From positions 1,612,001-1,676,000 of the forward strand of contig CM055834.1 in the NCBI GenBank assembly GCA_029582265.1: a stretch of DNA of 64,000 nucleotides, given 5' to 3'. Shown one piece after another: positions 1 through 13,500 of the stretch (position 1 is its first letter; each line of letters opens with the position of its first letter). The position numbers and the translations under genes are program-made. The notes below the pieces were generated by a model, which searched no databases, was not told the origin of the DNA, and saw nothing but the letters and a program-made list of their open reading frames with translations. The stretch comes from Zoroaster sp. YZ-2022 (lineage: Eukaryota > Echinodermata > Asteroidea > Forcipulatida > Zoroasteridae).

Positions 1-724
1 AAATTTGAGAGAAAAAAAAAAACCAAAACGGTAAACTTTGTTATGTTGAGACGGTCTCCGCAATCATGTTTATATAACTATTAATATAAAACTGGGAAGA
101 AAAAACTTCATGTGCACCTACACACACAGTGGGGAGCCATCCATTGAGACATACACAAATTTCAATGAACACAAAATTTGGCAGGAATTCACTGAATATC
201 ACAAAATGTTCAAGAAAGCACATTTTGGTAGAAAGACATTACAAAAGCACAGTAAAAACTAGAGAAGTACAACCTTTTCGTATAATGTAGTTTCAAACAT
301 TCCTCCACCACCAAAAAACATATAATCCAAACAAGGAATGACAAAAAAAAATCATTAGAGCAAATACAGGCCGGTTCTTTAATATTTCAAGTGAATGCGA
401 AATAAGAATCAAAATTCATGACGTCAGCTGTGGTCACGGATGCTGAATTCATACGCAATGTCACAGTAATTGGCCCTGACTTTGCATTCGCATGAAATAT
501 GAACCTGCCTTATATATCAAATAATACTACACCAATGCAGAAAATTATTTCACCTAAACTAACTGAAAAAACAGGGCAGAATTGACCTAAATAAGTAAAG
601 TTTTAAGTTAAGCACAGAAGAACACCAAAAAAAAATGCAAGAAAATAGACAAGTGGTAGTAGCTCACTGAAAAATCTCCAAAAGTAGTAGCGTAAAAGTC
701 CAGCAAGAGGAGGCCAAGCATAAC
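1..724. other. 3' UTR and downstream flank
   Basis: AT-rich, no repeat family or coding signal recognised. Probably 3' UTR of the GOLM-like gene at least to about 360. Confidence 0.4.
378..383 (-). terminator. candidate polyadenylation signal of the GOLM-like gene
   Basis: ATTAAA on the minus strand about 340 bp past the stop codon. No AATAAA was seen between the stop and the window edge, so this is the best candidate inside the window. Confidence 0.3.
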
Positions 725-1578
725 CTATCGTTCCCACACCACAGTAAATCTGCCTCGACATCCTACTTCCAAAGAGAGCATAATTACCCCGTGACCTTTA
801 TCCTCATGCACAGCCCGATTCCGGTAGAGCTGATGCTTGTCTGCAGTCTCATACGGTCGATGCGACTTGATTTGAGATTTACGATTAGCTGCGCCCGGCT
901 CTTCCTGCGTTTTCCGCTGTCCCAGTCGCTCTTGACGTATGAGGGATGTCCGTTGGTCCACATCGCCTTGATCTCCTTGGTGAAGTTTCTCCTGCTTGGC
1001 TGGCTTGTCATACAACGCAGACTCTTTTTCAACTATTATTTTCCTCTCCCCCATTTCCGATGACTTGATTGGACTTGCATTGTCTGGTTTGTCAGTGGGC
1101 CCTTTTCCCGTGCTCTCCCCCAGAGTTTCCTTAGGTGCATTCTTTATCTCCTCGACAGTCTCTGGTACCTTGGGAACCAGTGCACCATGGTAGTGCCCTT
1201 CGTCAGGCCCACGCAACTCCGCTCTTGTTTCTTTTCCTTGATACTGATCATCCTTCTTGTCGGTGGCGCGGTCTGGATTCTCATGAGAAACAACACCCTC
1301 ATTGAACTCGTTCCTCTTTCGGGGATCAACATTTCCCGGCTTTTCCAGATACTTCTGCTGTAGTCTGGCCTTGTATTTCTCCTGAAGCTCCAGGTCTTGC
1401 CCCCTTACTAACTGTTCCTTGGTCTTCAAAGTAACATCCTCTTTATTGTCTCCCCTCCTGATACCTGCCCCATACTCGTCCCCTTTCAAGACGGGTCTGT
1501 CGATCGTTGAGGGCATCTGCTCAGGACGTTTCTCTGAATTCATCCTTCTTTCTTCAGGAATCCTTTCCGTGCTATTTT
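725..1578 (-). CDS. GOLM-like exon 11: C-terminal exon
   Basis: Residues 918-1201 and the TAG stop. Starts ENSTERIPEERRMNSEKR; highly charged, Lys/Glu/Gln-rich, no hydrophobic segment, ending VGCRGRFTVVWER. The last 25 residues are more hydrophobic and lack the acidic character usual for the family, so a short final exon beyond a cryptic donor near 795 cannot be excluded. Acceptor GGTATTAG fits phase 1. Confidence 0.78.
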
Positions 1579-4500
1579 CTAATACCGGCAGATGCGTGGG
1601 TACATGTACATGTGTGTTAAGGTGAAAAATATGCGAAGGTGTGTGAATCACAAGCCATTTCAGTCATTTTGTATTTGTCTGAGAAAACAGAATCGTTTTA
1701 GATGCCAAATGTGGAATTATGCACTTCATTAACTGATAGAGCAGCTGCTTCAACAATGCAATACATACATTGTAAATATAATTTTTATAGGTTTGATAAT
1801 AAAAAAGCTCAACAAAAGTCACAGAGGGAAAAATGTTCCACCAAAACAGTGTTGGGGTTTATGGTTTTAATCCAATAAATAAAGAGATAAACAAACAAAA
1901 CAAATTCATATTTTTCATACGATTTATATTTTTTTTACGCTTAGCTTAGAAGGTTTTGACTGATCATTACAAATTTAAAAAAAAAAAAGCAATATTATTC
2001 AGGCTGGATTTTTCTGTTTGACGATTCTTTAAAAATTCATAACTTTGATTACACCAAACCAAAATTGATTTTTGAGGTAGAACCCTTGTGAGCGTGGAAC
2101 CTGAAACATTAAGAGTTTTTCATCACTCATTGTAAACTAAATGAAAATAGTGTTTGTGTAAAATACCTTGTTCATCTCCTTTGTTTTCTCCACCCTGTTC
2201 TGCCCTTATCTGTTCCTCCATCTTTCGTCTCCTCGCCTCCATCATTGCTTGGAACTCCTTATCTGCAGTTCGCCCGTTTTCATCTTCTCCTTCTCCTGCC
2301 GAGATGATAACACACAAGAGATGAATGCAGATATATGCAAACATGTAGTCAAGCCTGAACTGAAAGGCCACTTCATTTTAGCTGCCCCATGTCCATTGTG
2401 GCCACCTGTCCATTGTGGCCACCTGTCCATAGTGGCCAATTGTCCCTAGTGGCCAATTGTCCCTAGTGGCCAATTGTCCCTAGTGGCCAATTGTCCCTAG
2501 TGGCCAATTGTCCCTAGTGGACAATTGTCCCTAGTGGACAATTGTCCCTAGTGGACAATTGTCCCTAGTGGACAATTGTCCCCAGTGACCACCTGTCCAT
2601 TGTGGCCACCTCTCCATTGTGGCCAATTGTCCCTAGAGGCCAATTGTCCCTAGTGGCCACCTGTCCATTGTGGCCACCTGTCCATTGTGGCCAATGGTCC
2701 CTAGTGGCCACCTGTCCATTGTGGCCACCTTTCCATTGTGGTCAACTGTCCATTTGGGCCGTCTGTCAAAATTTTCCCATCTGTCAATTGTGGCCACCTG
2801 TCCTTCTTTGGACACCTGTCTATTGTGGCCACCTGTCCATAATGGCCACCTGTCCATAATGGCCACCTTCCCATTTTGGCCGCCACGCTAAGGTAATTAA
2901 TTGATACCATATTGTATGAAAATTACAATCAGCACACAGTACAACAATCCCCCAACCTCATTTGACTAAGGGCCAAAATCATGGTACAGCCAAGAGTTTG
3001 AAAAGCCCGCCCAGGGCCAGGCTTTGCCCAGGCCTATATAATCGCCTAGCTGATCACAAAAGACCCTTTACTCATGAATAGATCTCAAGTAGCTCAGGTA
3101 CTGTATCGTTACAGGATTAGGACTCGCAAAAGACCCTTTACTCATGAATAGATCTCAAGTAGCTCAGGTACTGTATCGTTACAGGATTAGGACTCGCAAA
3201 AGACCCTTTACTCATGAATAGATCTCAAGTAGCTCAGGTACTGTATCGTTACAGGATTAGGACTCCCAAAAGACCCTTTACTCATGAATAGATCTCAAGT
3301 AGCTCAGGTACTGTATGGTTACAGGAGGAGGACTCAAAAGACCCTTTACTCATGAATAGATCTCAAGTAGCTCAGGTACTGTATCGTTACAGGATTAGGA
3401 CTCGCAAAGACCCTTTACTCATGAATAGATCTCAAGTAGCTCAGGTACTGTATCGTTACAGGATTAGGACTTAAAAGACCCTTTACTCATGAATAGATCT
3501 CAAGTAGCTCAGGTACTGTATCGTTACAGGATTAGGACTGCAAAAGACCCTTTACTCATGAATAGATCTCAAGTAGCTCAGGTACTGTATCGTTACAGGA
3601 TTAGGACTCGCAAAAGACCCTTTACTCATGAATAGATCTCAAGTAGCTCAGGTACTGTATCGTTACAGGATTAGGACTCTAAAGACCCTTTACTCATGAA
3701 TAGATCTCAAGTAGCTCAGGTACTGTATCGTTACAGGATTAGGACTCGCAAAAGACCCTTTACTCATGAATAGATCTCAAGTAGCTCAGGTAATGTATCG
3801 TTACAGGATTAGGACTCGCAAAAGACCCTTTACTCATGAATAGATCTCATGTAGCTCAGGTACTGTATCGTTACAGGATTAGGACTCGCAAAAGACCCTT
3901 TACTCATGAATAGATCTCAAGTAGCTCAGGTACTGTATCGTTACAGGATTAGGACTCGCAAAAGACCCTTTACTCATGAATAGATCTCAAGTAGCTCAGG
4001 TACTGTATCGTTACAGGATTAGGACTCGCAAAAGACCCTTTACTCATGAATAGATCTCAAGTAGCTCAGGTACTGTATCGTTACAGGATTAGGACTCGCA
4101 AAGGACCCTTTACTCATGAATAGATCTCAAGTAGCTCAGGTAATGTATCGTTACAGGATTAGGACTCGCAAAAGACCCTTTACTCATGAATAGATCTCAA
4201 GTAGCTCAGGTACTGTATTGTTACAGGATTAGGACTGAAAGACCCTTTACTCATGAATAGATCTCAAGTAGCTCAGGTACTGTATTGTTACAGGATTAGG
4301 ACTCAAAAGACCCTTTACTCATGAATAGATCTCAAGTAGCTCAGGTACTGTATTGTTACAGGATTAGGACTAAAAGACCCTTTACTCATGAATAGATCTC
4401 AAGTAGCTCAGGTACTGTATTGTTACAGGATTAGGACTCGCAAAGACCCTTTACTCATGAATAGATCTCAAGTAGCTCAGGTACTGTATTGTTACAGGAT

Positions 4501-7500
4501 TAGGACTCAAAAGACCCTTTACTCATGAATAGATCTCAAGTAGCTCAGGTACTGTATTGTTACAGGATTAGGACTCTCAAAAGACCCTTTACTCATGAAT
4601 AGATCTCAAGTAGCTCAGGTACTGTATTGTTACAGGATTAGGACTCGCAAAAGACCCTTTACTCATGAATAGATCTCAAGTAGCTCAGGTACTGTATTGT
4701 TATAGGATTAGGACTCGCAAAAGACCCTTTACTCATGAATAGATCTCAAGTAGCTCAGGTACTGTATTGTTATAGGATTAGGACTCGCAAAAGACCCTTT
4801 ACTCATGTATAGATCTCAAGTAGCTCAGGTTCTGTATTGTTACAGGATTAGGACTCGCAAAAGACCCTTTACTCATGAATAGATCTCAAGTAGCTCAGGT
4901 ACTGTATTGTTATAGGATTAGGACTCACAAAAGACCCTTTACTCATGTATAGATCTCAAGTAGCTCAGGTTCTGTATTGTTACAGGATTAGGACTCACAA
5001 AAGACCCTTTACTCATGAATAGATCTCAAGTAGCTCAGGTACTGTATTGTTACAGGATTAGGACTCACAAAAGACCCTTTACTCATGAATAGATCTCATG
5101 TAGCTCAGGTACTGTATTGTTACAGGATTAGGACTCACAAAAGACCCTTTACTCATGAATAGATCTCATGTAGCTCAGGTACTGTATTGTTACAGGATTA
5201 GGACTCACAAAAGACCCTTTACTCATGAATAGATCTCATGTAGCTCAGGTACTGTATTGTTACAGGATTAGGACTCACAAAAGACCCTTTACTCATGAAT
5301 AGATCTCAAGTAGCTCAGGTACTGTATTGTTACAGGATTAGGACTCACAAAAGACCCTTTACTCATGAATAGATCTCATGTAGCTCAGGTACTGTATTGT
5401 TACAGGATTAGGACTCACAAAAGACCCTTTACTCATGAATAGATCTCAAGTAGCTCAGGTACTGTATTGTTATAGGATTAGGACTCACAAAAGACCCTTT
5501 ACTCATGAATAGATCTCATGTAGCTCAGGTACTGTATTGTTACAGGATTAGGACTCACAAAAGACCCTTTACTCATGAATAGATCTCAAGTAGCTCAGGT
5601 ACTGTATTGTTACAGGATTAGGACTCACAAAAGACCCTTTACTCATGAATAGATCTCATGTAGCTCAGGTACTGTATTGTTACAGGATTAGGACTCACAA
5701 AAGACCCTTTACTCATGAATAGATCTCATGTAGCTCAGGTACTGTATTGTTACAGGATTAGGACTCACAAAAGACCCTTTACTCATGAATAGATCTCATG
5801 TAGCTCAGGTACTGTATTGTTACAGGATTAGGACTCACAAAAGACCCTTTACTCATGAATAGATCTCAAGTAGCTCAGGTACTGTATTGTTACAGGATTA
5901 GGACTCACAAAAGACCCTTTACTCATGAATAGATCTCATGTAGCTCAGGTACTGTATTGTTACAGGATTAAGACTCACAAAAGACCCTTTACTCATGAAT
6001 AGATCTCATGTAGCTCAGGTACTGTATTGTTACAGGATTAGGACTCACAAAAGACCCTTTACTCATGAATAGATCTCAAGTAGCTCAGGTACTGTATTGT
6101 TACAGGATTAGGACTCACAAAAGACCCTTTACTCATGAATAGATCTCAAGTAGCTCAGGTACTGTATTGTTACAGGATTAGGACTCGCAAAAGACCCTTT
6201 ACTCATGAATAGATCTCAAGTAGCTCAGGTAATGTATTGTTACAGGATTAGGACTCGCAAAAGACCCTTTACTCATGAATAGATCTCAAGTAGCTCAGGT
6301 ACTGTATTGTTACAGGATTAGGACTCTAAAAGACCCTTTACTCATGAATAGATCTCAAGTAGCTCAGGTAATGTATTGTTACAGGATTAGGACTGCAAAA
6401 GACCCTTTACTCATGAATAGATCTCAAGTAGCTCAGGTACTGTATTGTTACAGGATTAGGACTCGCAAAAGACCCTTTACTCATGAATAGATCTCAAGTA
6501 GCTCAGGTACTGTATTGTTACAGGATTAGGACTCGCAAAAGACCCTTTACTCATGAATAGATCTCAAGTAGCTCAGGTACTGTATTGTTACAGGATTAGG
6601 ACTCGCAAAAGACCCTTTACTCATGAATAGATCTCAAGTAGCTCAGGTAATGTATTGTTACAGGATTAGGACTATAAAGACCCTTTACTCATGAATAGAT
6701 CTCAAGTAGCTCAGGTAATGTATTGTTACAGGATTAGGACTCGCAAAAGACCCTTTACTCATGAATAGATCTCAAGTAGCTCAGGTACTGTATTGTTACA
6801 GGATTAGGACTCGCAAAAGACCCTTTACTCATGAATAGATCTCAAGTAGCTCAGGTACTGTATTGTTACAGGATTAGGACTACGCAAAGACCCTTTACTC
6901 ATGAATAGATCTCAAGTAGCTCAGGTACTGTATTGTTACAGGATTAGGACTCGCAAAGACCCTTTACTCATGAATAGATCTCAAGTAGCTCAGGTACTGT
7001 ATTGTTACAGGATTAGGACTCCAAAGACCCTTTACTCATGAATAGATCTCAAGTAGCTCAGGTACTGTATTGTTACAGGATTAGGACTGCATAAAGACCC
7101 TTTACTCATGAATAGATCTCAAGTAGCTCAGGTACTGTATTGTTACAGGATTAGGACTGTAAAGACCCTTTACTCATGAATAGATCTCAAGTAGCTCAGG
7201 TACTGTATTGTTACAGGATTAGGACTATAAAAGACCCTTTACTCATGAATAGATCTCAAGTAGCTCAGGTACTGTATTGTTACAGGATTAGGACTACTAA
7301 AAGACCCTTTACTCATGAATAGATCTCAAGTAGCTCAGGTACTGTATTGTTACAGGATTAGGACTTAAAGACCCTTTACTCATGAATAGATCTCAAGTAG
7401 CTCAGGTACTGTATTGTTACAGGATTAGGACTCGCAAAGACCCTTTACTCATGAATAGATCTCAAGTAGCTCAGGTACTGTATTGTTACAGGATTAGGAC

Positions 7501-10500
7501 TCTAAAAGACCCTTTACTCATGAATAGATCTCAAGTAGCTCAGGTAATGTATTGTTACAGGATTAGGACTCGCAAAAAGACCCTTTACTCATGAATAGAT
7601 CTCAAGTAGCTCAGGTACTGTATTGTTACAGGATTAGGACTCAAAAGACCCTTTACTCATGAATAGATCTCAAGTAGCTCAGGTACTGTATTGTTACAGG
7701 ATTAGGACTCAAAGACCCTTTACTCATGAATAGATCTCAAGTAGCTCAGGTACTGTATTGTTACAGGATTAGGACTCGCAAAAGACCCTTTACTCATGAA
7801 TAGATCTCAAGTAGCTCAGGTACTGTATTGTTACAGGATTAGGACTCGCAAAAGACCCTTTACTCATGAATAGATCTCAAGTAGCTCAGGTACTGTATTG
7901 TTACAGGATTAGGACTCCCAAAAGACCCTTTACTCATGAATAGATCTCATGTAGCTCAGGTACTGTATTGTTACAGGATTAGGACTCACAAAAGACCCTT
8001 TACTCATGAATAGATCTCAAGTAGCTCAGGTACTGTATTGTTACAGGATTAGGACTCACAAAAGACCCTTTACTCATGAATAGATCTCAAGTAGCTCAGG
8101 TACTGTATTGTTACAGGATTAGGACTCACAAAAGACCCTTTACTCATGAATAGATCTCAAGTAGCTCAGGTAATGTATTGTTACAGGATTAGGACTCACA
8201 AAAGACCCTTTACTCATGAATAGATCTCAAGTAGCTCAGGTACTGTATTGTTACAGGATTAGGACTCACAAAAGACCCTTTACTCATGAATAGATCTCAA
8301 GTAGCTCAGGTAATGTATTGTTACAGGATTAGGACTCGCAAAAGACCCTTTACTCATGAATAGATCTCAAGTAGCTCAGGTAATGTATTGTTACAGGATT
8401 AGGACTCGCAAAAGACCCTTTACTCATGAATAGATCTCAAGTAGCTCAGGTACTGTATTGTTACAGGATTAGGACTCGCAAAAGACCCTTTACTCATGAA
8501 TAGATCTCAAGTAGCTCAGGTACTGTATTGTTACAGGATTAGGACTCACAAAAGACAGATTAGGAGACCAGGTAGCCCAGGCCTGGCCAGGCTTAGCTGT
8601 ACCACGACTTTGGCCCTCATCCCTAATAATGGTTCACATGTGCCACAGATACATGTACTGCGAAGTCAATTTCTACTTTTATCTGAACACACTATCTCGA
8701 TCTGGATCACATACCATGCTCATCCTGGTACGCCGGGCCGCCGTTGTCGTTATCCTCCACGCCTACTTCTTCAGCGTTCTCCTCGTTGACCTCGTCTTGT
8801 CCCTGCCTCTCCCCATCACCCTCCTTGTCTTGTCTTTGGTCCTCTCCCTTCTCGGCTGCCACCTCCTGCTGTTTCTGCTGGTCCTCGTTCTCCTCCATGT
8901 TAGGGGGACCTGGGTCCTGGTGGCCTGTGGAGGTATTATCAGAGTTAAGAGACTTCCTCCAATTCTCTGTTTGAGGGGGCACTGACTCTGAGCTGTTCAC
9001 ATCACGTGATGTGTGCAACCATAATTACCTTTATGCAGTGTCGATGACGAACTAAAGCTGTGCTGGGTATCCAGGTACCCGCATACTGGACCGAACACTG
9101 TCATTACCCGGTTTCCATTCTTTCGGTTCCAACTAACCCGTAAATGACTTCTTAAAATTCTGACTGAACATTTGAGCCACACAAATGGAAGTCTCTGATT
9201 TGTAGTTAAGGAAATGGAAATGGAAATGGAAATTGCTACGAGTCTATTTTTTAATAAATTTATTATGCCACTAATAAAACAAGAAAAACTTGTGTTCATA
9301 TTGGTTATTTTATACATTCGGGAGTATTTATGTGTTTTTACAAAATTGTTTACGGGTACCCGGGTATCTGAAGATTTCCAATTTCGGGTATCCGGTTCCC
9401 GAAATAACCGAAAACGCACAGCCTTTGACGAACAAATCAAATGATGACAATTTAGTCAGGACAAAAAAAAGGCTCTAGCGTTACATCACCATGTGTATCC
9501 TATTCACTACGATTCAGCATTCTCACAGAAACCATAGAGTACAAGTCTTTTTGTTCATCTGCTGTATAGACGGGCGTGTTTTCGCAACCCTGTAAAACCA
9601 GAAACATGTTTGGGCTTTGGTCATTGGTTAAAGCGTTTTCGCGAGTTCGGTTGTGCTGCGATGACGTCATTGTTCTGAAACAAACGTCAACTGAAGTTTG
9701 CGATTGGTTACGCTTGGTTTCAAGATGGCGGATTGTAAAAAGTAACAAAAGTTTTGTTAATTATTTGTTAAAACATGTTGGAATGATTCTTTCAAGTTTA
9801 TTACTAGCACCCACGAGTAAGTTCTATTTTGCCAAACTTTGAATTACACCGTATATTTTGAGAAACGTTGATGACTGAACACGTCACAAACTGAAACCGA
9901 TTTTCTGGTTACGTTCACGTTTCCAAGTAGCTATGCCGTCTTGTTTCTGGTCAAGAATATGTCAGAAACAAGTTTCTAGTTAGGGTCGCGAAAAGCACCC
10001 CAAACCTTTTCACAAAAAAATCAGGGCGCTGATTTGCACAATGCATGCTGGTCTAGCTAACAAGCACAATATTGCAAAAACATATCTTACCTACCAAAGC
10101 GCATATATTTGTGAAGTAGTCTAAACATAAGTAAAACTTGTAGCTTTGCATGGTGAAGAGGAAAATAAGACTAATTGCGGTGACACCATGTGAAATTCTC
10201 TATTGAGTAGTAATTAATTCTATTGAGTAGTAATTAGTTCTATTGAGTAGTAATTAGTTCTATTGAGTAGTAATTATTCTATTGAGTAGTAATTAATTCT
10301 ATTGAGTAGTAATTAATTCTATTGAGTAGTAATTAGTTCTATTGAGTAGTAATTAATTCTATTGAGTAGTAATTAGTTCTATTGAGTAGTAATTAGTTCT
10401 ATTGAGTAGTAATTAGTTCTATTGAGTAGTAATTAGTTCTATTGAGTAGTAATTAGTTCTATTGAGTAGTAATTAGTTCTATTGAGTAGTAATTATTCTA

Positions 10501-13500
10501 TTGAGTAGTAATTAATTCTATTGAGTAGTAATTAGTTCTATTTAGTAATTAGTTCTATTGAGTAGTAATTAATTCTATTGAGTAGTAATTAGTTCTATTG
10601 AGTAGTAATTAGTTCTATTGAGTAGTAATTAGTTCTATTGAGTAGTAATTAGTTCTATTGAGTAGTAATTAGTTCTATTGAGTAGTAATTAATTCTATTG
10701 AGTAGTAATTAGTTCTATTGAGTAGTAATTAGTTCTATTGAGTAGTAATTAGTTCTATTGAGTAGTAATTAATTCTACTGAGTAGTAATTAATTCTACTG
10801 AGTAGTAATTAGTTCTATTGAGTAGTAATTAGTTCTACTGAGTAGTAATTAGTTCTATTGAGTAGTAATTAATTCTATTGAGTAGTAATTAGTTCTCTAT
10901 TGAGTAGTAATTAGTTCTGAAAAGAACCTCCAGTTCTTTTCACAACTAATTACTACTCGATAGAGAAACATGAGTAAGTTTTGTATGTATCTGGTATGAT
11001 GCTATGACAATTAATCAACATCATAAAAGCTGTACTCCAAGATAGCATCCTGTGAGAACTCTCTATAGTGGACAAGAACCCATTCCTTGGCAGAAATGCT
11101 TCTTTGAAAACTGCTCCCACAAAACCAAGACAAAGCCGCTAGTGTTTTTTTTTTTTTTTGTCTTTGAAGGATTTTTATCACCTAGTCCCATGAACAGTTG
11201 TACAGTTGGGTGCGTTTGTCCTGGTTTTGTGAGAACAGGTCTCACGTCGACAAAATGACATCAACATCGACAAAATGACATCAACATCGACAAAATGACA
11301 TCAATATCGACAAAATGACATCAACATCGACAACATCAACATTGGAACAGGGAATCTGACACTTTTGTCATGGATTTTAGCTTGGGAAAAGAGGGAGGAA
11401 AAATATGAGTTTATATGCACGAGGCAATAATGGTAGTATTTTGTTTTGGTGTTCAGTTAGTCTTGGTTCAAGACTGTGTTTGTATGTTTTTGTTGTATAT
11501 GCGCGTGCGCACCAAAAATGTGGGCGGCACTAGCATAACAAATTGACGCATGCGTAGTGGTCTCCACCCGTTTTTTGTTTTTTTTTGGGGGGGGGGGGAG
11601 AGAGATTCAACAAAATTCCCAAGACTGTGTTTGATAGCGGTTTGTGTGTGATCGCGGTTCGTGTAGCACCGTTGTGCGACGTGCGGCGACAGATCATGTA
11701 TCAAAAACATACAAACACAGTCTTGAACCAAGACTAGTATTCAGTTTGATTCTTGCTTCTTTAAGCATATTAACCATCCTACTACTACAAGGGTCAAAAT
11801 CAGTCAAAATGTTGATATACTTGCCAAGGTATATCTAGTGCACTTAGAAGTCAAACACTGTCAAACCTTGCGTGTAGTAAGTACATTTACAGGTCAAAAT
11901 GAGTCGACCGTTTTTGACTGGTAAAAGCATTGTCTGGTATTGTTCAGGGTGGTCAAAATGACAGTAAAAAAACAGTCAAAAATGCCCCTGTGTGCACATT
12001 TGGGTCAACAGTCAAAACAGGCAGTTGACTGGTTTTGACCTCTACAGCAACTTCCCACTAAAGTGCAGCAATAGTAGGAGGGTTAATGTCATCTGGCAGT
12101 GGGCCATACTGTGGGAGGACCTTCTGGGGGTTAATGGGGGAATACTAGGGGAAAATCATGTGTGATCGGGGGTGTGGGGGGGGGGGACGAGATATAGTAC
12201 CTGGATCTTTGTCCTTTGCATTGCCAACTTCTATCGGAACTCTGTATCAAAGAAAATGAAGGGGAAAAAAAAAAGATTTCACATGCATTTCTCTCCTGAA
12301 GTTTGTGGTAGTGTCAAATCTCAAGCCCAACTACAACAACTGCTAACAAAACAGAATATCAATATTTATATGGTATAACAATTAAGATCAGAGCTGGGTG
12401 TGCTCATTGTTTTTGAGTACATTGTTTCTGTACTACTACTCCTTCTTATACTCGACGACAACTCAAGTGAGAGTTTACATCTCTGAAAAAACCTTGAATT
12501 ATCTTGTATGGACTTGAAAAGTGCCAAGTCAATCCAACTAAGGGGCCGTCCATAGTTTTCATCATTATCACGAGCGTACATACCGTACGCTAGGGGGGAG
12601 GGGGTTAAGACCCGACGTACGCTTTTTAGAAATATAGAAAATGATGATATAATACAATATTTAGCACTGTATGCTCAGTACTTTCAAGTGCAACATTTTA
12701 TTTCAGAATTCTTTTCTCAAGTACCAGTAGGCCTGCTGTTGTTCTCAAAATTTTAATTATGTTCCATTTCAGAATGAAGTAGGCCTGTCACCAACTGCAG
12801 CAAGTGTCCCACCCCAGCTTTTGGTAGCTGCATGGGCTGTTTATCATGGTACTTATTCTCAAAATTAAATTCAACCATTATTTTTAATTTCAGCATGATG
12901 TACCACAGACTGCAGTTGAAATAATGAACTGGAGACAGTTTTTTAATAGGCTACACACAGACTGTTATTTTCTTCTTTGTGACAACTTACCATATGACAT
13001 ACAAGCAATCCACATGAATAGATGTTTTCTTTCAATGACGAGGACAATGAAAAGGTTGCTGCAATTTGTTGCAAAGACAATTCATTCTGGCTATTGAGAG
13101 GATTGTGCATTTTTATTTTTATACAGAATCTGGCCATGTGGAGTACTACTACTAGTATACTGTACCTGCATCAGTACATGTATATCAATTATCATGGGCA
13201 ATGGTGAACCATCATCATTTTTTCAGTTGCCTTGTATGCTTTGAGGGGGGGGGGGAGGGGGTTGTAAAAAAGAGTACTCTTTGTACACTTGTGATAATGA
13301 TGAAAACTATGGACGGCCCCTAAGGGAGGAGGGCCAAAGTCATGGTACAGCCAAGCCTTTGAGAAGCCCAGCCAGGCCCTGGCTTTGCCCAGGCCTATAT
13401 GGGCCTATATAATCAGCTGAGCAACGAAAGACCCTTTACTAATGAATAGATCTCAAATAGCTCTTAAAGTTAACTCAGACTTGACTGACGCCTGAGCTGT

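Noticed and set aside
6275..7594. Short frames MNRSQVAQ... in the satellite
   Set aside because: 70 bp is not a multiple of three; the frames arise where units lost one or two bases and have no other coding evidence.
3056..8556. CRISPR-like regular array
   Set aside because: Units are directly adjacent 70-bp repeats without distinct spacers, in a eukaryotic intron.
3056..8556. tRNA/A-box-like TAGCTCAGGT in each satellite unit
   Set aside because: No B box in the unit and no cloverleaf; similarity limited to ten bases.
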